Shown: positions 9,219 through 20,208 of the stretch, in pieces | How positions within the stretch are numbered: position 1 is the first letter of the stretch | Layout: each line of letters opens with the position of its first letter | Position numbers and translations under genes: made by a program | Notes under the pieces: generated by a model | What the model was told of the DNA's origin: nothing | Seen by the model: only the letters and a program-made list of their open reading frames with translations | Databases searched by the model: none | Assembly: GCF_004297125.1 (NCBI RefSeq) | Contig: NZ_SCVD01000007.1 | Coordinates: 1 to 64,000 of the forward strand | Direction of reading: 5' to 3' | Length of the DNA stretch: 64,000 bases | DNA from: Phenylobacterium sp. | Lineage (GTDB): Bacteria; Pseudomonadota; Alphaproteobacteria; Caulobacterales; Caulobacteraceae

Positions 9219-10652
9219 CTAGAGCCCCGGCGCCACGAACCCGCGGACATTCTCGTCGATGGCCTGGGCCAGCGCCAGGGTCCTCGCGTCGCCGGCGTGC
9301 GGGCCGATGAGCTGCACGCCGACGGGGAGGCCCGCGGCGGTGCGGCCGGCCGGGACGGCCGTGGCGGGAAGGCGGAGCGCCGTGGCCACCGAGATCCAGG
9401 TCAGCATCGAGGGATAGGGGATCGCCTGGCCGTCCGACATCTTCAGGCTGCGCTTCTGGAAGGGCCGCCGGTCGTGCGGGAAGGCCGCGACCGGCGCGAT
9501 GGGCGCCAGGATCACCTGCCAGCGCCCGAAGGCGGCGTCGATCTCGTGGCGTAGGCGCGAGCGCACGGCGTCGGCGGCCAGCCACTCCGTATGGCGGGCC
9601 GTGTAGGCCATGGTCATGGCGGCGGTCGAAAGCGGCCCGTCGCGCTCGACCCGCCCGCCCATGAAGAAGCGCATCCGCTCCATCCCGCGCAGCATCTTCG
9701 GCGGCAGATCCTCGCCCAGCACAGCGCCCAACAGCGTCTGGTAGCTGTGCAGCAGGGCGCGCATGTCCACCGGACTGGGGATGGTCTCGACCTCCGCCCC
9801 CGCCACGCGCAGCTCGTCGGCGAAGGCCTGGATCACGCCGCGGACCTCGGGGTCGAGCGGGCATAGCGGGTCGTCCAGCCAGAGGCCGACCTTGGCCTCC
9901 TTCAGGTCGGCGGGCGGCGCCTTGGGGGCTAAGGGCCCGTTCTCGATGATCGACAGCAGCAGGCGCAGGTCGCGGGCCGAACGGGCCATGGGGCCGACGA
10001 CGTTCAGGTCGCGCTCGACGAAGGAATTCGGGCTGGGAGGAACGTGCCCGCGCTGGCTGACCATCCCCCAGGTGGGCTTGTGGCTAAAGACGCCGCAGAA
10101 GCTGGCCGGGACCCGCAGCGACCCGCCGATGTCAGAGCCGATCTCCAGCGGCGTGACGCCGATGGCGAGCGCGGCCGCCGCGCCGCCGGACGAACCGCCG
10201 GGGGTTCGCGTCGGGTCCCAGGGATTGTTGGTGACGCCATAGACGCCGTTGGCGCTCTGCCAGTCCGCGGCCATGACCGGCACGTTGGTCTTGCCCCAGA
10301 TCACGGCCCCGGCGCGGCGCGCATGGCTGACCGCCGCGGCGTCCTCGGTCATGCGGCGGCGCAGGTCGGCCAGGCCTGATGAGGCGGCCATGCCGGCCAC
10401 GTCGAAGGTGTCCTTGATGGTCATCGGCAGGCCGGCGAGCGGCCCCAGGGACTCGCCCCGAGCGCGGGCGTCGTCCAGGGCCCGGGCCCGCTCCAGCGCG
10501 CGCTCCGGATCGGCCGCCACGACGGCGTTGAGCTTGCCATGGGTCTCGGCGTGGCGAGCCAGGGATAGCTTCAGCAGCTCGACGGCCGAGATGCGCTTGC
10601 TGGCGAGGGCGATCAGCTGGCTCGAGGCGTCCTGGCCAAGGAGGTCCGACAC
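9219..10652 (-). CDS. Amidase (amidase signature family)
   Basis: 477-residue serine amidase with the Ser-cisSer-Lys triad. The lysine is in LPMTIKDTFDV, the cis-serine in TPGGSSGGAAAAL and the nucleophile in SDIGGSLRVPA. It hydrolyses an amide bond, but the substrate cannot be read from the sequence. It is not GatA, because no gatB/gatC lie nearby. The GTG start lies two bases after the dapB stop, so it is cotranscribed with dapB. Confidence 0.88.
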   Translation of the reverse strand: MSDLLGQDASSQLIALASKRISAVELLKLSLARHAETHGKLNAVVAADPERALERARALDDARARGESLGPLAGLPMTIKDTFDVAGMAASSGLADLRRRMTEDAAAVSHARRAGAVIWGKTNVPVMAADWQSANGVYGVTNNPWDPTRTPGGSSGGAAAALAIGVTPLEIGSDIGGSLRVPASFCGVFSHKPTWGMVSQRGHVPPSPNSFVERDLNVVGPMARSARDLRLLLSIIENGPLAPKAPPADLKEAKVGLWLDDPLCPLDPEVRGVIQAFADELRVAGAEVETIPSPVDMRALLHSYQTLLGAVLGEDLPPKMLRGMERMRFFMGGRVERDGPLSTAAMTMAYTARHTEWLAADAVRSRLRHEIDAAFGRWQVILAPIAPVAAFPHDRRPFQKRSLKMSDGQAIPYPSMLTWISVATALRLPATAVPAGRTAAGLPVGVQLIGPHAGDARTLALAQAIDENVRGFVAPGL

Positions 10653-10654
10653 GC

Positions 10655-11434
10655 TCAGCGGTCCTTCGCGAAGCCGAGCACGTCCTGCATGTCGTGTTCG
10701 CCCGGCGGCCGGCCGGCGACCCAGCGGGCGGCGGCGAGGGCGCCGCGGGCGAACAGGCCTCGGTCGCGGGCGGAGTGGCTGAGGGTCAGGATCTCGTCGT
10801 CGGCGGCGAAGGTCACGCTATGCTCGCCGATGATGCCGCCGCCCCGCAGGACCGAAAAGCCGATCTCCTGGACCGGCCGCTCGCCGGTGATGCCGTCGCG
10901 GGCGTGGCGGGCGACCTGGGACAGGCTGACGCCGCGGCCCCTGGCGGCGGCCTCGCCCAGCATCAGGGCCGTGCCGGAGGGGGCGTCGACCTTGCGGCGA
11001 TGGTGGGCCTCGAAGATCTCGATGTCGTAGGCCTCGGCCGGCAGGGCGCGGGCCGCCTGCGCCACCAGGCCCATCAGCATGTTGAGGCCGAGGGAGAAGT
11101 TGCCTGCGCGGACGATGGCGGTGGTTCGGGCGGCCTCGGCGACGGCGGCGATCTGGTCGGCGTCGAACCCCGTCGCGCCCAGCACCAGGGCCACGCCCCT
11201 GCCGGCGACCTCGCGGGCCAGGGCGGCGGAGGCGGCCGGCGTGGTGAAGTCGATGACCACCTCGCAGGCGGCCAGGGCCTCGGCGGCGGGGATCAGGCCC
11301 TCGCCCGTGGCGCCCGGCCGGTCGAAGCGGGCGACGAGGCTCAGCGCAGGGTCGGCCTGCACGGCGGCGGTCACGGCCTGGCCCATGCGGCCCAACGCGC
11401 CGGCGACAGCGATCTTGATCGGGGCGGCGGACAG
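10655..11434 (-). CDS. dapB: 4-hydroxy-tetrahydrodipicolinate reductase
   Basis: Second committed step of lysine/diaminopimelate synthesis. The catalytic block [15 protein letters not shown] is complete. The Rossmann start [16 protein letters not shown] only appears if translation begins upstream of the first TTG at 11395. No ATG, GTG or TTG is in frame there. A CTG at 11434 (protein [12 protein letters not shown]) has GGAGAG about seven bases upstream and is chosen here as a non-standard start. An internal TTG start would remove the nucleotide-binding beta strand. The amidase gene follows after two bases. Confidence 0.88.
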   Translation of the reverse strand: MSAAPIKIAVAGALGRMGQAVTAAVQADPALSLVARFDRPGATGEGLIPAAEALAACEVVIDFTTPAASAALAREVAGRGVALVLGATGFDADQIAAVAEAARTTAIVRAGNFSLGLNMLMGLVAQAARALPAEAYDIEIFEAHHRRKVDAPSGTALMLGEAAARGRGVSLSQVARHARDGITGERPVQEIGFSVLRGGGIIGEHSVTFAADDEILTLSHSARDRGLFARGALAAARWVAGRPPGEHDMQDVLGFAKDR

Positions 11435-11518
11435 GGCGGTCTCTCCGGTTTGCCGACTGGCGACCGCTAGTTCCCGCGCGCCGGGGCCTTGGTCAATCCT
11501 TACCTATCCCGGCAAGGC

Positions 11519-12772
11519 TCAGTTCTCCCGTGCATCCCGCGTCAGGTCGTTGAGCTCCGAGATGCGAGCCTCGTAGACGTCTTCGACGGCCCACGGAGCC
11601 TCGCGCGCCGCGGCGGCGCGGGCCTGGAGCCAGCGGGCCTGCTGCCGCTGGAGCGACGAACTGGGCACGCCGGCGGCCTCGGCGTTGCGGTAGGCCTGCT
11701 GGAGCTGGCGGTCGCGGGCGCCCAGCCGACGGTCGGCGCAGACCACCGCCGCGCCGGGGTCGGACGAGGCGCACCCCTCGTTGCGGGCGACCCGCATCGG
11801 CCCCTCGCCGACCGGGGCGGGCCTGCGCGGCGCGGGCTTCGCCGCCGGCGGCTTCTTGGCGGCCGGCCTGGCGACCACCGGCCGGGTGGAGGCCTTCTCG
11901 ACCTTCGGCGCCTTGGCGGACCTGGCCTTGGCGAGCTGGGTCTTCGGCTTCACCACCTCGGCCTTGAGCTTCTTCGGCGTGGCCTTCACGGCTTTCACCA
12001 GCGAGGCGAGGCGCTTGGTCTCCGCCTTGGCCTTGGCGGCCTTCTGCGCCTTCGCCTCCGCCTGGGCGAGCTTCGCGGCCCTCGCCTTCTCCGCCTTGGC
12101 GCGTTCGACCTTCTCGGCCTTCGCAAGCCTTTCGGCCCTGGCCTTCTCCGCCTTGGCCAGTCGGGACTCACCGGTGACCTTCGCCTTCTCGACCTTTGCC
12201 TTCTCGATCTGCGCTTTTTCCGCCTTGGCCGGCCCGGCCACGGCGACCTTCAACTTCTCGGGCCTGGGCATCGGCTTGGGCTCGGCCTTGGCCTTGGCCT
12301 TCTGGACCTTGGGCTTCTCCGGCGCCTTCTCGATCCTGGGTTCGGGCCTGGGCCTCGGTTCGGCCTTGGGCCTGGGCTCGACCTTCACCGTGGGGACCAG
12401 CATCGGCTCGGCGGCGACCACGGCGTCCACCTTCATCAGGCCGGCGGAGGGGCGGCGGGGCGCGACCATGTCCGGGGCGTACGGAGGCGGCGCGACCTCA
12501 CGGTCGGGCGCTGCCTCGCCGGGCAGCACCTCCAGCAGCGGGCCGAACGGAGCGGGGCTGTCATCGACGATGATCTGCAGGGCGGGACGCGGGGCGTCCT
12601 CGGGGGCCATGGCCCGGGGGTGGGGCGGCTCGGGCGGGGCGGGCCGCGCCCAAAGTCCCATGCCCACGCCCAAGGCCACCGCCCCCACGACGCCGGCGGC
12701 GACGAGCCGGCCATGGCCAGGCGGTTTCGGGGCCGGCAGGTCCGGCGGCAGCTCTTCGAAATTGTCCAGCAT
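11519..12772 (-). CDS. Membrane-anchored Lys/Ala/Glu-rich protein with LprI-like (DUF1311) C-terminal domain
   Basis: 417 residues. A short N-terminal cytoplasmic stretch is followed by one transmembrane helix (about residues 22-41). A long, low-complexity spacer comes next, first proline-rich and then KAEKA-type repeats (about residues 125-320). The C-terminal 80 residues (NEGCASSDPGAAVVCADRRLG ... RDRQLQQAYRN) match the lysozyme-inhibitor LprI-like DUF1311 pattern with its cysteine pair. The spacer would span part of the periplasm or bind polyanions, which is inference. It stands alone between dapB and a GNAT gene. Confidence 0.78.
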   Translation of the reverse strand: MLDNFEELPPDLPAPKPPGHGRLVAAGVVGAVALGVGMGLWARPAPPEPPHPRAMAPEDAPRPALQIIVDDSPAPFGPLLEVLPGEAAPDREVAPPPYAPDMVAPRRPSAGLMKVDAVVAAEPMLVPTVKVEPRPKAEPRPRPEPRIEKAPEKPKVQKAKAKAEPKPMPRPEKLKVAVAGPAKAEKAQIEKAKVEKAKVTGESRLAKAEKARAERLAKAEKVERAKAEKARAAKLAQAEAKAQKAAKAKAETKRLASLVKAVKATPKKLKAEVVKPKTQLAKARSAKAPKVEKASTRPVVARPAAKKPPAAKPAPRRPAPVGEGPMRVARNEGCASSDPGAAVVCADRRLGARDRQLQQAYRNAEAAGVPSSSLQRQQARWLQARAAAAREAPWAVEDVYEARISELNDLTRDAREN

Positions 12773-12891
12773 CGGGCGCCCCTTGAAACACGGGTCCCTC
12801 GACGCACATGGCTAAGGTCGGCTACGGCGCATGCGCCGGCAAGCTCGCCCCCAACCCGAACTCTCTCCCAATTGCAGATTGAGGCAAAAAC

Positions 12892-13431
12892 GTGCCGTTG
12901 GAAATCCCTACGCTTGAGACACAACGCCTCATTCTGCGGGCGCCGCAGCCGGAGGATTTCGAAGCCTGGGCGGCGTTCTGCGCCGACGAGGAGGCGGCCC
13001 GCTTCATCGGCGGCAAACAGGATCGGATCGGCGCCTGGCGGATCATGAGCGTCATGGCCGGGGGCTGGTTCACCCGCGGCTACTCCATGTTCTCGGTGAT
13101 CGAGAAGGCGAGCGGCCGCTGGGTCGGCCGGGTCGGGCCCTGGCGACCCGAGGGCTGGCCGGGCACGGAGGTCGGCTGGGGCGTCGCGCGGGAGTGCTGG
13201 GGCAAGGGCTATGCGACCGAGGCCGCCGAGGCGACCATCGACTGGGCGTTCGCCACGCTGGGCTGGACCGAGGTGATCCACACGATCGAGGCGGCGAACG
13301 TGAATTCCCAGAAGGTCGCGCAGCGGCTGGGCTCGCGTATCCTGCGCCAGGCCGTCCTGCCGCCGCCGATGAACGTGGCGGTCGATTGCTGGGGTCAGAG
13401 CCGGGAAGAGTGGCTGGCTCGGGGGCGTTAG
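12892..13431 (+). CDS. GNAT-family N-acetyltransferase (RimJ/RimL-like)
   Basis: 179 residues, starting at GTG (12892) with GAGG upstream. It begins LETQRLILRAPQPEDFEAW, the standard start of RimJ/RimL-type acetyltransferases. The acetyl-CoA loop (VARECWGKGYATEAAEA) and the following VNSQKVAQRLG helix are present. The acceptor is unknown. Its stop overlaps the stop of the convergent LytTR gene by four bases. Confidence 0.88.
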   Translation: MPLEIPTLETQRLILRAPQPEDFEAWAAFCADEEAARFIGGKQDRIGAWRIMSVMAGGWFTRGYSMFSVIEKASGRWVGRVGPWRPEGWPGTEVGWGVARECWGKGYATEAAEATIDWAFATLGWTEVIHTIEAANVNSQKVAQRLGSRILRQAVLPPPMNVAVDCWGQSREEWLARGR

Positions 13432-14189
13432 ATCCAGCCCCGCTCGCGCAGGATGCCGGCATAGGTCCGGCTCACCGGCACTTCCGCTCCGTCCTTCAGC
13501 TTCAGCGTCGCACGGCCATCGCCCCGCTTCGCGTCGGTGATGGCGTCCCTGGCCACCCACCAGGAGCGGTGGACCTGGGCGCCCTCGATGCCTTCGAGCT
13601 CGGCCACGGCGTCGGCGAGGCGCATCAGGATCAGGTCCTGGCCCTTGGAGGTGTGGAGGCGCAGATAATGGTCTTCCGCCTCGACCGCCCAGACCTCGCC
13701 GCCGCGCAGCTTCAGCGGCAGGCGCTCCAGGAACTTGGGCGGGTTGGGTCCGGCCGCGGTCATGGCTTCGCGACGGGTCTCGATCAGGACGTTGATTGCG
13801 GTCAGGGCCATCGAGACCAGCAGGACCGGCCCGAAAAGCATCCACAGACCCGAGAACGGGACGTTGGAATTGAACATGAAGTGGGTGGCGGCCCAGACCA
13901 CGACCGTTAACGGCACGGACATCACCAGCGCCGAGATCGCGGCGTCCAGCCACATGTTCCCCGTCCGCCGCCGGTCCCGGAGGAAGAAGCGGGAGACCCA
14001 GGCGCCCCAGACGTAGCCGACGACCATCAGGGTCATCCAATAGACCAGGCGCGGAACCAGCGGCGCCTCACCGGTGTCGAATGCGCCGGAGAAGGTCAGG
14101 AACAGGCCCGCCACCAGGGCCACGGCCAAGCCGCGCCCCCAGCCACGGGTCTCGTCGTAGGGACCGATGCGGGCGAGGAGCTTCTTCAC
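13428..14189 (-). CDS. Membrane-bound LytTR-type DNA-binding protein
   Basis: 253 residues: four hydrophobic helices in the first 140 residues (for example GLAVALVAGLFLTFSGAF and LVYWMTLMVVGYVWGAWV). A LytTR domain follows from about residue 155 (AVEAEDHYLRLHTSKGQDLI ... VHRSWWVARDAI). Proteins of this layout are membrane-anchored transcription regulators without a receiver domain. The signal it senses is unknown. It is convergent with the GNAT gene. Confidence 0.85.
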   Translation of the reverse strand: MKKLLARIGPYDETRGWGRGLAVALVAGLFLTFSGAFDTGEAPLVPRLVYWMTLMVVGYVWGAWVSRFFLRDRRRTGNMWLDAAISALVMSVPLTVVVWAATHFMFNSNVPFSGLWMLFGPVLLVSMALTAINVLIETRREAMTAAGPNPPKFLERLPLKLRGGEVWAVEAEDHYLRLHTSKGQDLILMRLADAVAELEGIEGAQVHRSWWVARDAITDAKRGDGRATLKLKDGAEVPVSRTYAGILRERGWI

Positions 14190-14337
14190 CGGCCCGCCGC
14201 TCGCGAAGCGTGAACGGAGCCGCGCGGCAGTTCGCGAAGCTCCGCCGTCACCCGACGCATCCTCGCTCGCACCCTTTTCCGACCGCCGTCATGTCCTGGC
14301 CCACCGGGCCCAAGGCCCCTCGCCTCGGAGATAAAGG

Positions 14338-14886
14338 ATGTCGCCTGTTTCGCAAAAGCCCGCCCGCCCGCCGATGAGCTTCGGCCTGCGCTTCGGCCTG
14401 TCCCTGGGCGCCGTCGCCGTGATCGTTGGCCTGTCGCTGGGCGGCGCGTGGAAGGGTGTCGTCGCTGTCGCGCTGGCGGCGCGCCCGCATGCGCCGGATG
14501 CGGCGCTGTTCGACGCGCTGAGCCCGGCTATCAGGATCCACCTGTTCACGGCGCTGGCCGCCCTGGTGCTGGGCGGGGTGCTGATGACGGCGCGCAAGGG
14601 GCGGACGTTCCATCGTGTGGCCGGCTGGGTCTGGGTGAGCCTGGTGCTGGCGACGGCGGGCGCGACGCTGTTCATCACCAGCCTGAACCATGGCCGGTGG
14701 TCGATGCTGCACCTGTTCACCGGCTGGGTGCTGCTGGTGCTGCCGCTCGCGGTGATGTGGGCCAAGCGCCACGACGTCGCGCGCCATCGCAGGACCATGA
14801 TGGGCCTGTTCTACGGTGGCTTCGCCCTCAACCTGTTCATCGCCATGATCCCGGGACGCACCCTGTGGCTGATGTTCCTGGGGTGA
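14338..14886 (+). CDS. DUF2306 membrane protein
   Basis: 182 residues with four or five predicted membrane helices. The conserved histidines lie in HLFTALAALVLGG, GRTFHRVAGW and the SLNHGRWSMLHLFTGWVLL block, the usual DUF2306 pattern. Function is unknown. GGAG lies nine bases before the ATG. It stands alone, divergent from the LytTR gene. Confidence 0.8.
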   Translation: MSPVSQKPARPPMSFGLRFGLSLGAVAVIVGLSLGGAWKGVVAVALAARPHAPDAALFDALSPAIRIHLFTALAALVLGGVLMTARKGRTFHRVAGWVWVSLVLATAGATLFITSLNHGRWSMLHLFTGWVLLVLPLAVMWAKRHDVARHRRTMMGLFYGGFALNLFIAMIPGRTLWLMFLG

Positions 14887-14967
14887 CTTGCTCCCTCCGA
14901 GAGAGCGTGCGCGTTCCCCTCGGGGCATGGTCGTGCGCCGAAGGGTGGTTTTCCGGGCCTCACGCGG

Positions 14968-14996
14968 TTGTCATCACCGGAGGCGGCGCCTATAAG
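14968..14996 (+). promoter_or_regulatory. Predicted promoter of the suc operon
   Basis: TTGTCA (14968-14973) and TATAAG (14991-14996) are separated by exactly 17 bases and lie 54 bases upstream of the sucC ATG. This is the strongest sigma-70-like match in the 160-base gap before the operon. Confidence 0.5.
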
Positions 14997-15049
14997 CCGC
15001 GTCACTCGCCACAGGGGCGAGCCTTCCCCGCAGTCGCCCCCAAGGCCTC

Positions 15050-16249
<1,200 letters not shown>

Positions 16250-16252
16250 GAC

Positions 16253-17131
16253 ATGTCGATCCTGATCAACAAGAACACCCGCGTCATCTGCCAGGGCATC
16301 ACCGGCGCCCAGGGCACCTTCCACTCGGAACAGGCGATCGCCTACGGGACCAAGATGGTCGGCGGCGTGACGCCCGGCAAAGGCGGAACGACCCACATCG
16401 GCCTGCCCGTCTACGACACGGTCGCCGAGGCCGTGAAGCAGACCGGCGCCGACGCCAGCGTGATCTATGTCCCGCCGCCCTTCGCCGCGGACTCGATCCT
16501 GGAAGCCATCGACGCCGAGGTCCCGCTGATCATCTGCATCACCGAGGGCATCCCGGTGGCCGACATGGTCAAGGTCAAGCGCTCGCTCAGCGGCTCAAAA
16601 TCCAGGCTGATCGGCCCCAATTGCCCCGGCGTGCTCACCCCGGATGAGTGCAAAATCGGCATCATGCCCGGGAACATCTTCAAGAAGGGCTCGGTGGGCG
16701 TTGTTTCCCGGTCGGGTACGCTTACCTATGAGGCCGTGTTCCAGACCACGCAGGTGGGCCTCGGCCAGACGACGGCCGTGGGCATCGGCGGCGACCCCGT
16801 GAAGGGCACCGAGTTCATCGACATGCTCGACATGTTCCTGAAGGACCCGGAGACCGAGTCGATCATCATGATCGGCGAGATCGGCGGTTCGGCCGAAGAA
16901 GACGCGGCTGAATTCATCAAGAATTCACCAAACAAGAAGCCAATGGTCGGCTTCATCGCGGGACGCACCGCGCCGCCCGGTCGGCGCATGGGTCACGCGG
17001 GCGCGATCATCTCCGGCGGCAAGGGCGGCGCCGAGGACAAGATCGCCGCGATGGAAGCTGCGGGAATCCGCGTGTCGCCGTCCCCGGCGGCCCTCGGCAC
17101 CACGCTTCTGGAAGTGCTCAAGGGCGCGTAA
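16253..17131 (+). CDS. sucD: Succinyl-CoA synthetase subunit alpha
   Basis: 292 residues. The CoA-binding Rossmann segment contains [19 protein letters not shown]. The phosphohistidine loop is [15 protein letters not shown], with the active-site histidine in GHAGA. It starts three bases after the sucC stop codon and forms the alpha2beta2 enzyme with SucC. Confidence 0.98.
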   Translation: MSILINKNTRVICQGITGAQGTFHSEQAIAYGTKMVGGVTPGKGGTTHIGLPVYDTVAEAVKQTGADASVIYVPPPFAADSILEAIDAEVPLIICITEGIPVADMVKVKRSLSGSKSRLIGPNCPGVLTPDECKIGIMPGNIFKKGSVGVVSRSGTLTYEAVFQTTQVGLGQTTAVGIGGDPVKGTEFIDMLDMFLKDPETESIIMIGEIGGSAEEDAAEFIKNSPNKKPMVGFIAGRTAPPGRRMGHAGAIISGGKGGAEDKIAAMEAAGIRVSPSPAALGTTLLEVLKGA

Positions 17132-17213
17132 GCGCCGTACATGACGGTTTAGGGCGGTCCGCGCTCGGCTCCTTCTTCCGAAGTCCGTGGGCCCGCCCCG
17201 GAAGGCGAAGGAC

Positions 17214-20165
17214 ATGGCGGACGACGCGGGCCTCATCAACGAAGTGATGGCCGAGACCTCTTTCCTCTACGGCGGCAATGCGGCCTTCGTGGAGGATCTC
17301 TATGCGAAATGGGCGGCGGACCCGAACTCGGTCGCCCCCTCGTGGCAGGCGTTCTTCGCCTCCCTGCTGGACGGCAAGGGCGACGTGGCGCGCGCCGCCG
17401 GCAAGCCCGCCTGGACCAAGCCCGAGACCCCCGCCGCGCGCCCCGACTGGATGAGCGCCATCGACGGCCTGTGGCCCGCGGTGGAAGCTAAGCTGGGCAA
17501 GGCGATCGCCGACAAGAAGCCCACCGCCTCGGTGGACGAGGTCCGCGCCGCCACCCTGGATTCGCTGCGCGCCATCATGATGATCCGGGCCTACCGGATG
17601 CGCGGCCACCTGAAGGCCAACCTGGACCCGCTGGGCCTGGCCGCCACGCCGGGCGACGCCTCCGAACTCGATCCGTCCACCTACGGCTTCGCCGAGCCCG
17701 ACTTCGACCGGCCGATCTTCCTCGACTTCGTGCTGGGCCTGGAAACGGCCAGCATCCGCGAAATCCTGGCGATCCTGCGCCGCACCTACTGCGGCAACGT
17801 CGGCGTGCAGTACATGCACATCTCCGATCCGAAGGAGAAGGCCTGGCTGCAGGAGCGGATCGAGGGCCGCGACAAGGAGATCGTGTTCTCCAAGGAGGGC
17901 AAGGTCGCCATCCTGAAGAAGCTGATCGAGACCCAGGGCTTCGAACAGTTCCTCCACCGCCGTTTCCCCGGCACCAAGCGCTTCGGCCTGGACGGCGGCG
18001 AGGCGATGGTCCCGGCGCTGGAGCAGATCATCAAGCGCGGCGGCGCCATGGGCGTGAAGGACATCGTCATCGGCATGCCGCACCGTGGCCGGCTGAACGT
18101 GCTCGCCGCCGTGATGGGCAAGCCCTACCACGTGATCTTCCACGAGTTCCAAGGCGGCTCGTCGCTTCCCTCGGACGTGCAGGGTTCGGGCGACGTGAAG
18201 TACCACCTGGGCGCCTCGTCGGACCGTGAGTTCGACGGCAACAGCGTCCACCTGTCGCTCACCGCCAACCCCTCGCACCTTGAGATCGTCAATCCGGTCG
18301 TGATCGGGAAGGTGCGCGCCAAGCAGGCGTTCACCCTGCGCGACCAGCCGTCGAGCGGCCGCGGCCATGTGATGCCGCTGCTGCTGCACGGCGACGCGGC
18401 CTTCGCCGGCCAGGGCGTGGTGGCCGAGTGCTTCGCCCTTTCGGGCCTGCGCGGCTACGGCGTCGGCGGGACCATGCACTTCGTGGTCAACAACCAGATC
18501 GGCTTCACCACCAGCCCGAAGAACAGCCGCTCGTCGCCCTATCCGACCGACGTGGCCCTGATGGTGGAAACGCCCATCTTCCACGTGAACGGGGACGACC
18601 CCGAGGCCGTGACCTTCGCCGCCAAGGTGGGCACCGAGTACCGCCAGCTGTTCGGCAAGGACGTGGTCATCGACATGTTCTGCTATCGGCGCTTCGGTCA
18701 CAACGAGGGGGACGACCCCACGATGACCCAGCCGCTGATGTACGCAAAGATCAAGAACCACCCGTCGGTTCGCGACCTCTACGGCCAGCGGCTCATCGCC
18801 GAGGGCGTCGCCAGCCAAGCGGACGTGGACGGCTGGATCGCCGAGTTCGACAAATTCCTCGACCAGGAGTTCGACGGGGGCAAGTCCTACAAGGCCAACA
18901 AGGCCGACTGGCTGGACGGCAAGTGGTCGGGCCTGAAGCTGCCGACCGGCGAAGAGCGCCACGCCACCGGCGTGCCGAAGCAGAAGCTGCTGGACCTGGG
19001 CCGCAAGCTGACCACGGTTCCCGAGAGGGTCACCGTCCACAAGACGGTGGAGCGGGTCATCGCGGCCCGTCGCGAGGCGATCGAGACCGGCCAGGGCGTC
19101 GATTGGGCCACCGGCGAGAGCCTGGCCTTCGCCACCCTGCTGGACCAGGGCTATCCGGTTCGCCTGTCCGGGCAGGACAGCGTGCGCGGCACCTTCAGCC
19201 AGCGCCACTCCGGCCTGATCGACCAGAAGAGCGAGGAGGTCTACTTCCCGCTGCGCAACCTGGGTCCGAACCAGGCCCACTTCGAGGTGCTGGATTCGGC
19301 GCTGTCGGAAGAGGCGGTGCTGGGCTTCGAGTACGGTTTCTCGCTGACCGACCCCGACACCCTGACCATGTGGGAAGCCCAGTTCGGCGACTTCGTGAAC
19401 GGCGCCCAGGTGGTCATCGACCAGTTCATCTGCTCGGGCGAGCGCAAGTGGCTTCGCATGAGCGGGTTGGTGATGCTGCTGCCGCACGGCTACGAGGGCC
19501 AGGGGCCCGAGCACTCGTCGGCCCGCCTCGAGCGGTTCCTGCAGCTCTGCGCCGAAGACAATATGCAGGTGGTCAACTGCACGACCCCCGCCAACTATTT
19601 CCACGCCCTGCGCCGGCAGCTGCTGCGGGAATTCCGCAAGCCGCTGATCGTGATGACGCCCAAGAGCCTGCTGCGCCACAAGCGGGCGGTCTCGACGATC
19701 GACGACTTCGCCGAGGGCACCGGCTTCCACCGGGTGATGGTGGACGGCGCCGAAGCCGGCTGCGACGTGGGCGGCGTGACGCTGCAGGCCGACGACAAGA
19801 TCAACCGGGTCATCGTCTGCTCGGGCAAGGTCTACTTCGACCTCGTCGAACAGCGCGCCAAGACCGGCCGCGACGACGTCTACATCCTGCGGCTGGAACA
19901 GTTCTATCCCTGGCCGCTGAAGTCGCTGACCAACGAGCTGAAGCGGTTCAAGAACGCCGAGCTGGTCTGGTGCCAGGAGGAGCCCAAGAACATGGGCGGC
20001 TGGCAGTTCGTCGACCCCTGGCTCGAACTGACCCTGGAGCGTATGAGCATCAAGGCCAAGCGCGCCCGCTACGTCGGTCGTCCGGCCTCGGCCTCGACGG
20101 CCGCCGGCCTGATGAGCCGCCACCTGAAAGAGCTCGAGACCTTCCTTACGGAAGCCTTCGCCTAA
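17214..20165 (+). CDS. sucA: 2-oxoglutarate dehydrogenase E1 component
   Basis: 983-residue thiamine-diphosphate E1 of the 2-oxoglutarate dehydrogenase complex. The ATG at 17214 has AAGGA just upstream and gives MADDAGLINEVMAETSFLYGG. The N-terminal FLYGGNAAFVEDLYAKW motif binds the complex core. The TPP region shows IGMPHRGRLNVLAAVMGKP and YRRFGHNEGDDP, and the C-terminus has CQEEPKNMGGW. The gap from sucD is about 80 bases. Confidence 0.98.
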   Translation: MADDAGLINEVMAETSFLYGGNAAFVEDLYAKWAADPNSVAPSWQAFFASLLDGKGDVARAAGKPAWTKPETPAARPDWMSAIDGLWPAVEAKLGKAIADKKPTASVDEVRAATLDSLRAIMMIRAYRMRGHLKANLDPLGLAATPGDASELDPSTYGFAEPDFDRPIFLDFVLGLETASIREILAILRRTYCGNVGVQYMHISDPKEKAWLQERIEGRDKEIVFSKEGKVAILKKLIETQGFEQFLHRRFPGTKRFGLDGGEAMVPALEQIIKRGGAMGVKDIVIGMPHRGRLNVLAAVMGKPYHVIFHEFQGGSSLPSDVQGSGDVKYHLGASSDREFDGNSVHLSLTANPSHLEIVNPVVIGKVRAKQAFTLRDQPSSGRGHVMPLLLHGDAAFAGQGVVAECFALSGLRGYGVGGTMHFVVNNQIGFTTSPKNSRSSPYPTDVALMVETPIFHVNGDDPEAVTFAAKVGTEYRQLFGKDVVIDMFCYRRFGHNEGDDPTMTQPLMYAKIKNHPSVRDLYGQRLIAEGVASQADVDGWIAEFDKFLDQEFDGGKSYKANKADWLDGKWSGLKLPTGEERHATGVPKQKLLDLGRKLTTVPERVTVHKTVERVIAARREAIETGQGVDWATGESLAFATLLDQGYPVRLSGQDSVRGTFSQRHSGLIDQKSEEVYFPLRNLGPNQAHFEVLDSALSEEAVLGFEYGFSLTDPDTLTMWEAQFGDFVNGAQVVIDQFICSGERKWLRMSGLVMLLPHGYEGQGPEHSSARLERFLQLCAEDNMQVVNCTTPANYFHALRRQLLREFRKPLIVMTPKSLLRHKRAVSTIDDFAEGTGFHRVMVDGAEAGCDVGGVTLQADDKINRVIVCSGKVYFDLVEQRAKTGRDDVYILRLEQFYPWPLKSLTNELKRFKNAELVWCQEEPKNMGGWQFVDPWLELTLERMSIKAKRARYVGRPASASTAAGLMSRHLKELETFLTEAFA

Positions 20166-20208
20166 CCCCACTTTGTGTGTTCGAGAGACCTAAGGAGCCG
20201 ACCCCCCA

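Noticed and set aside
17118..20171. 1000-codon open frame antisense to sucA
   Set aside because: It mirrors the conserved sucA coding frame and has low-complexity composition.
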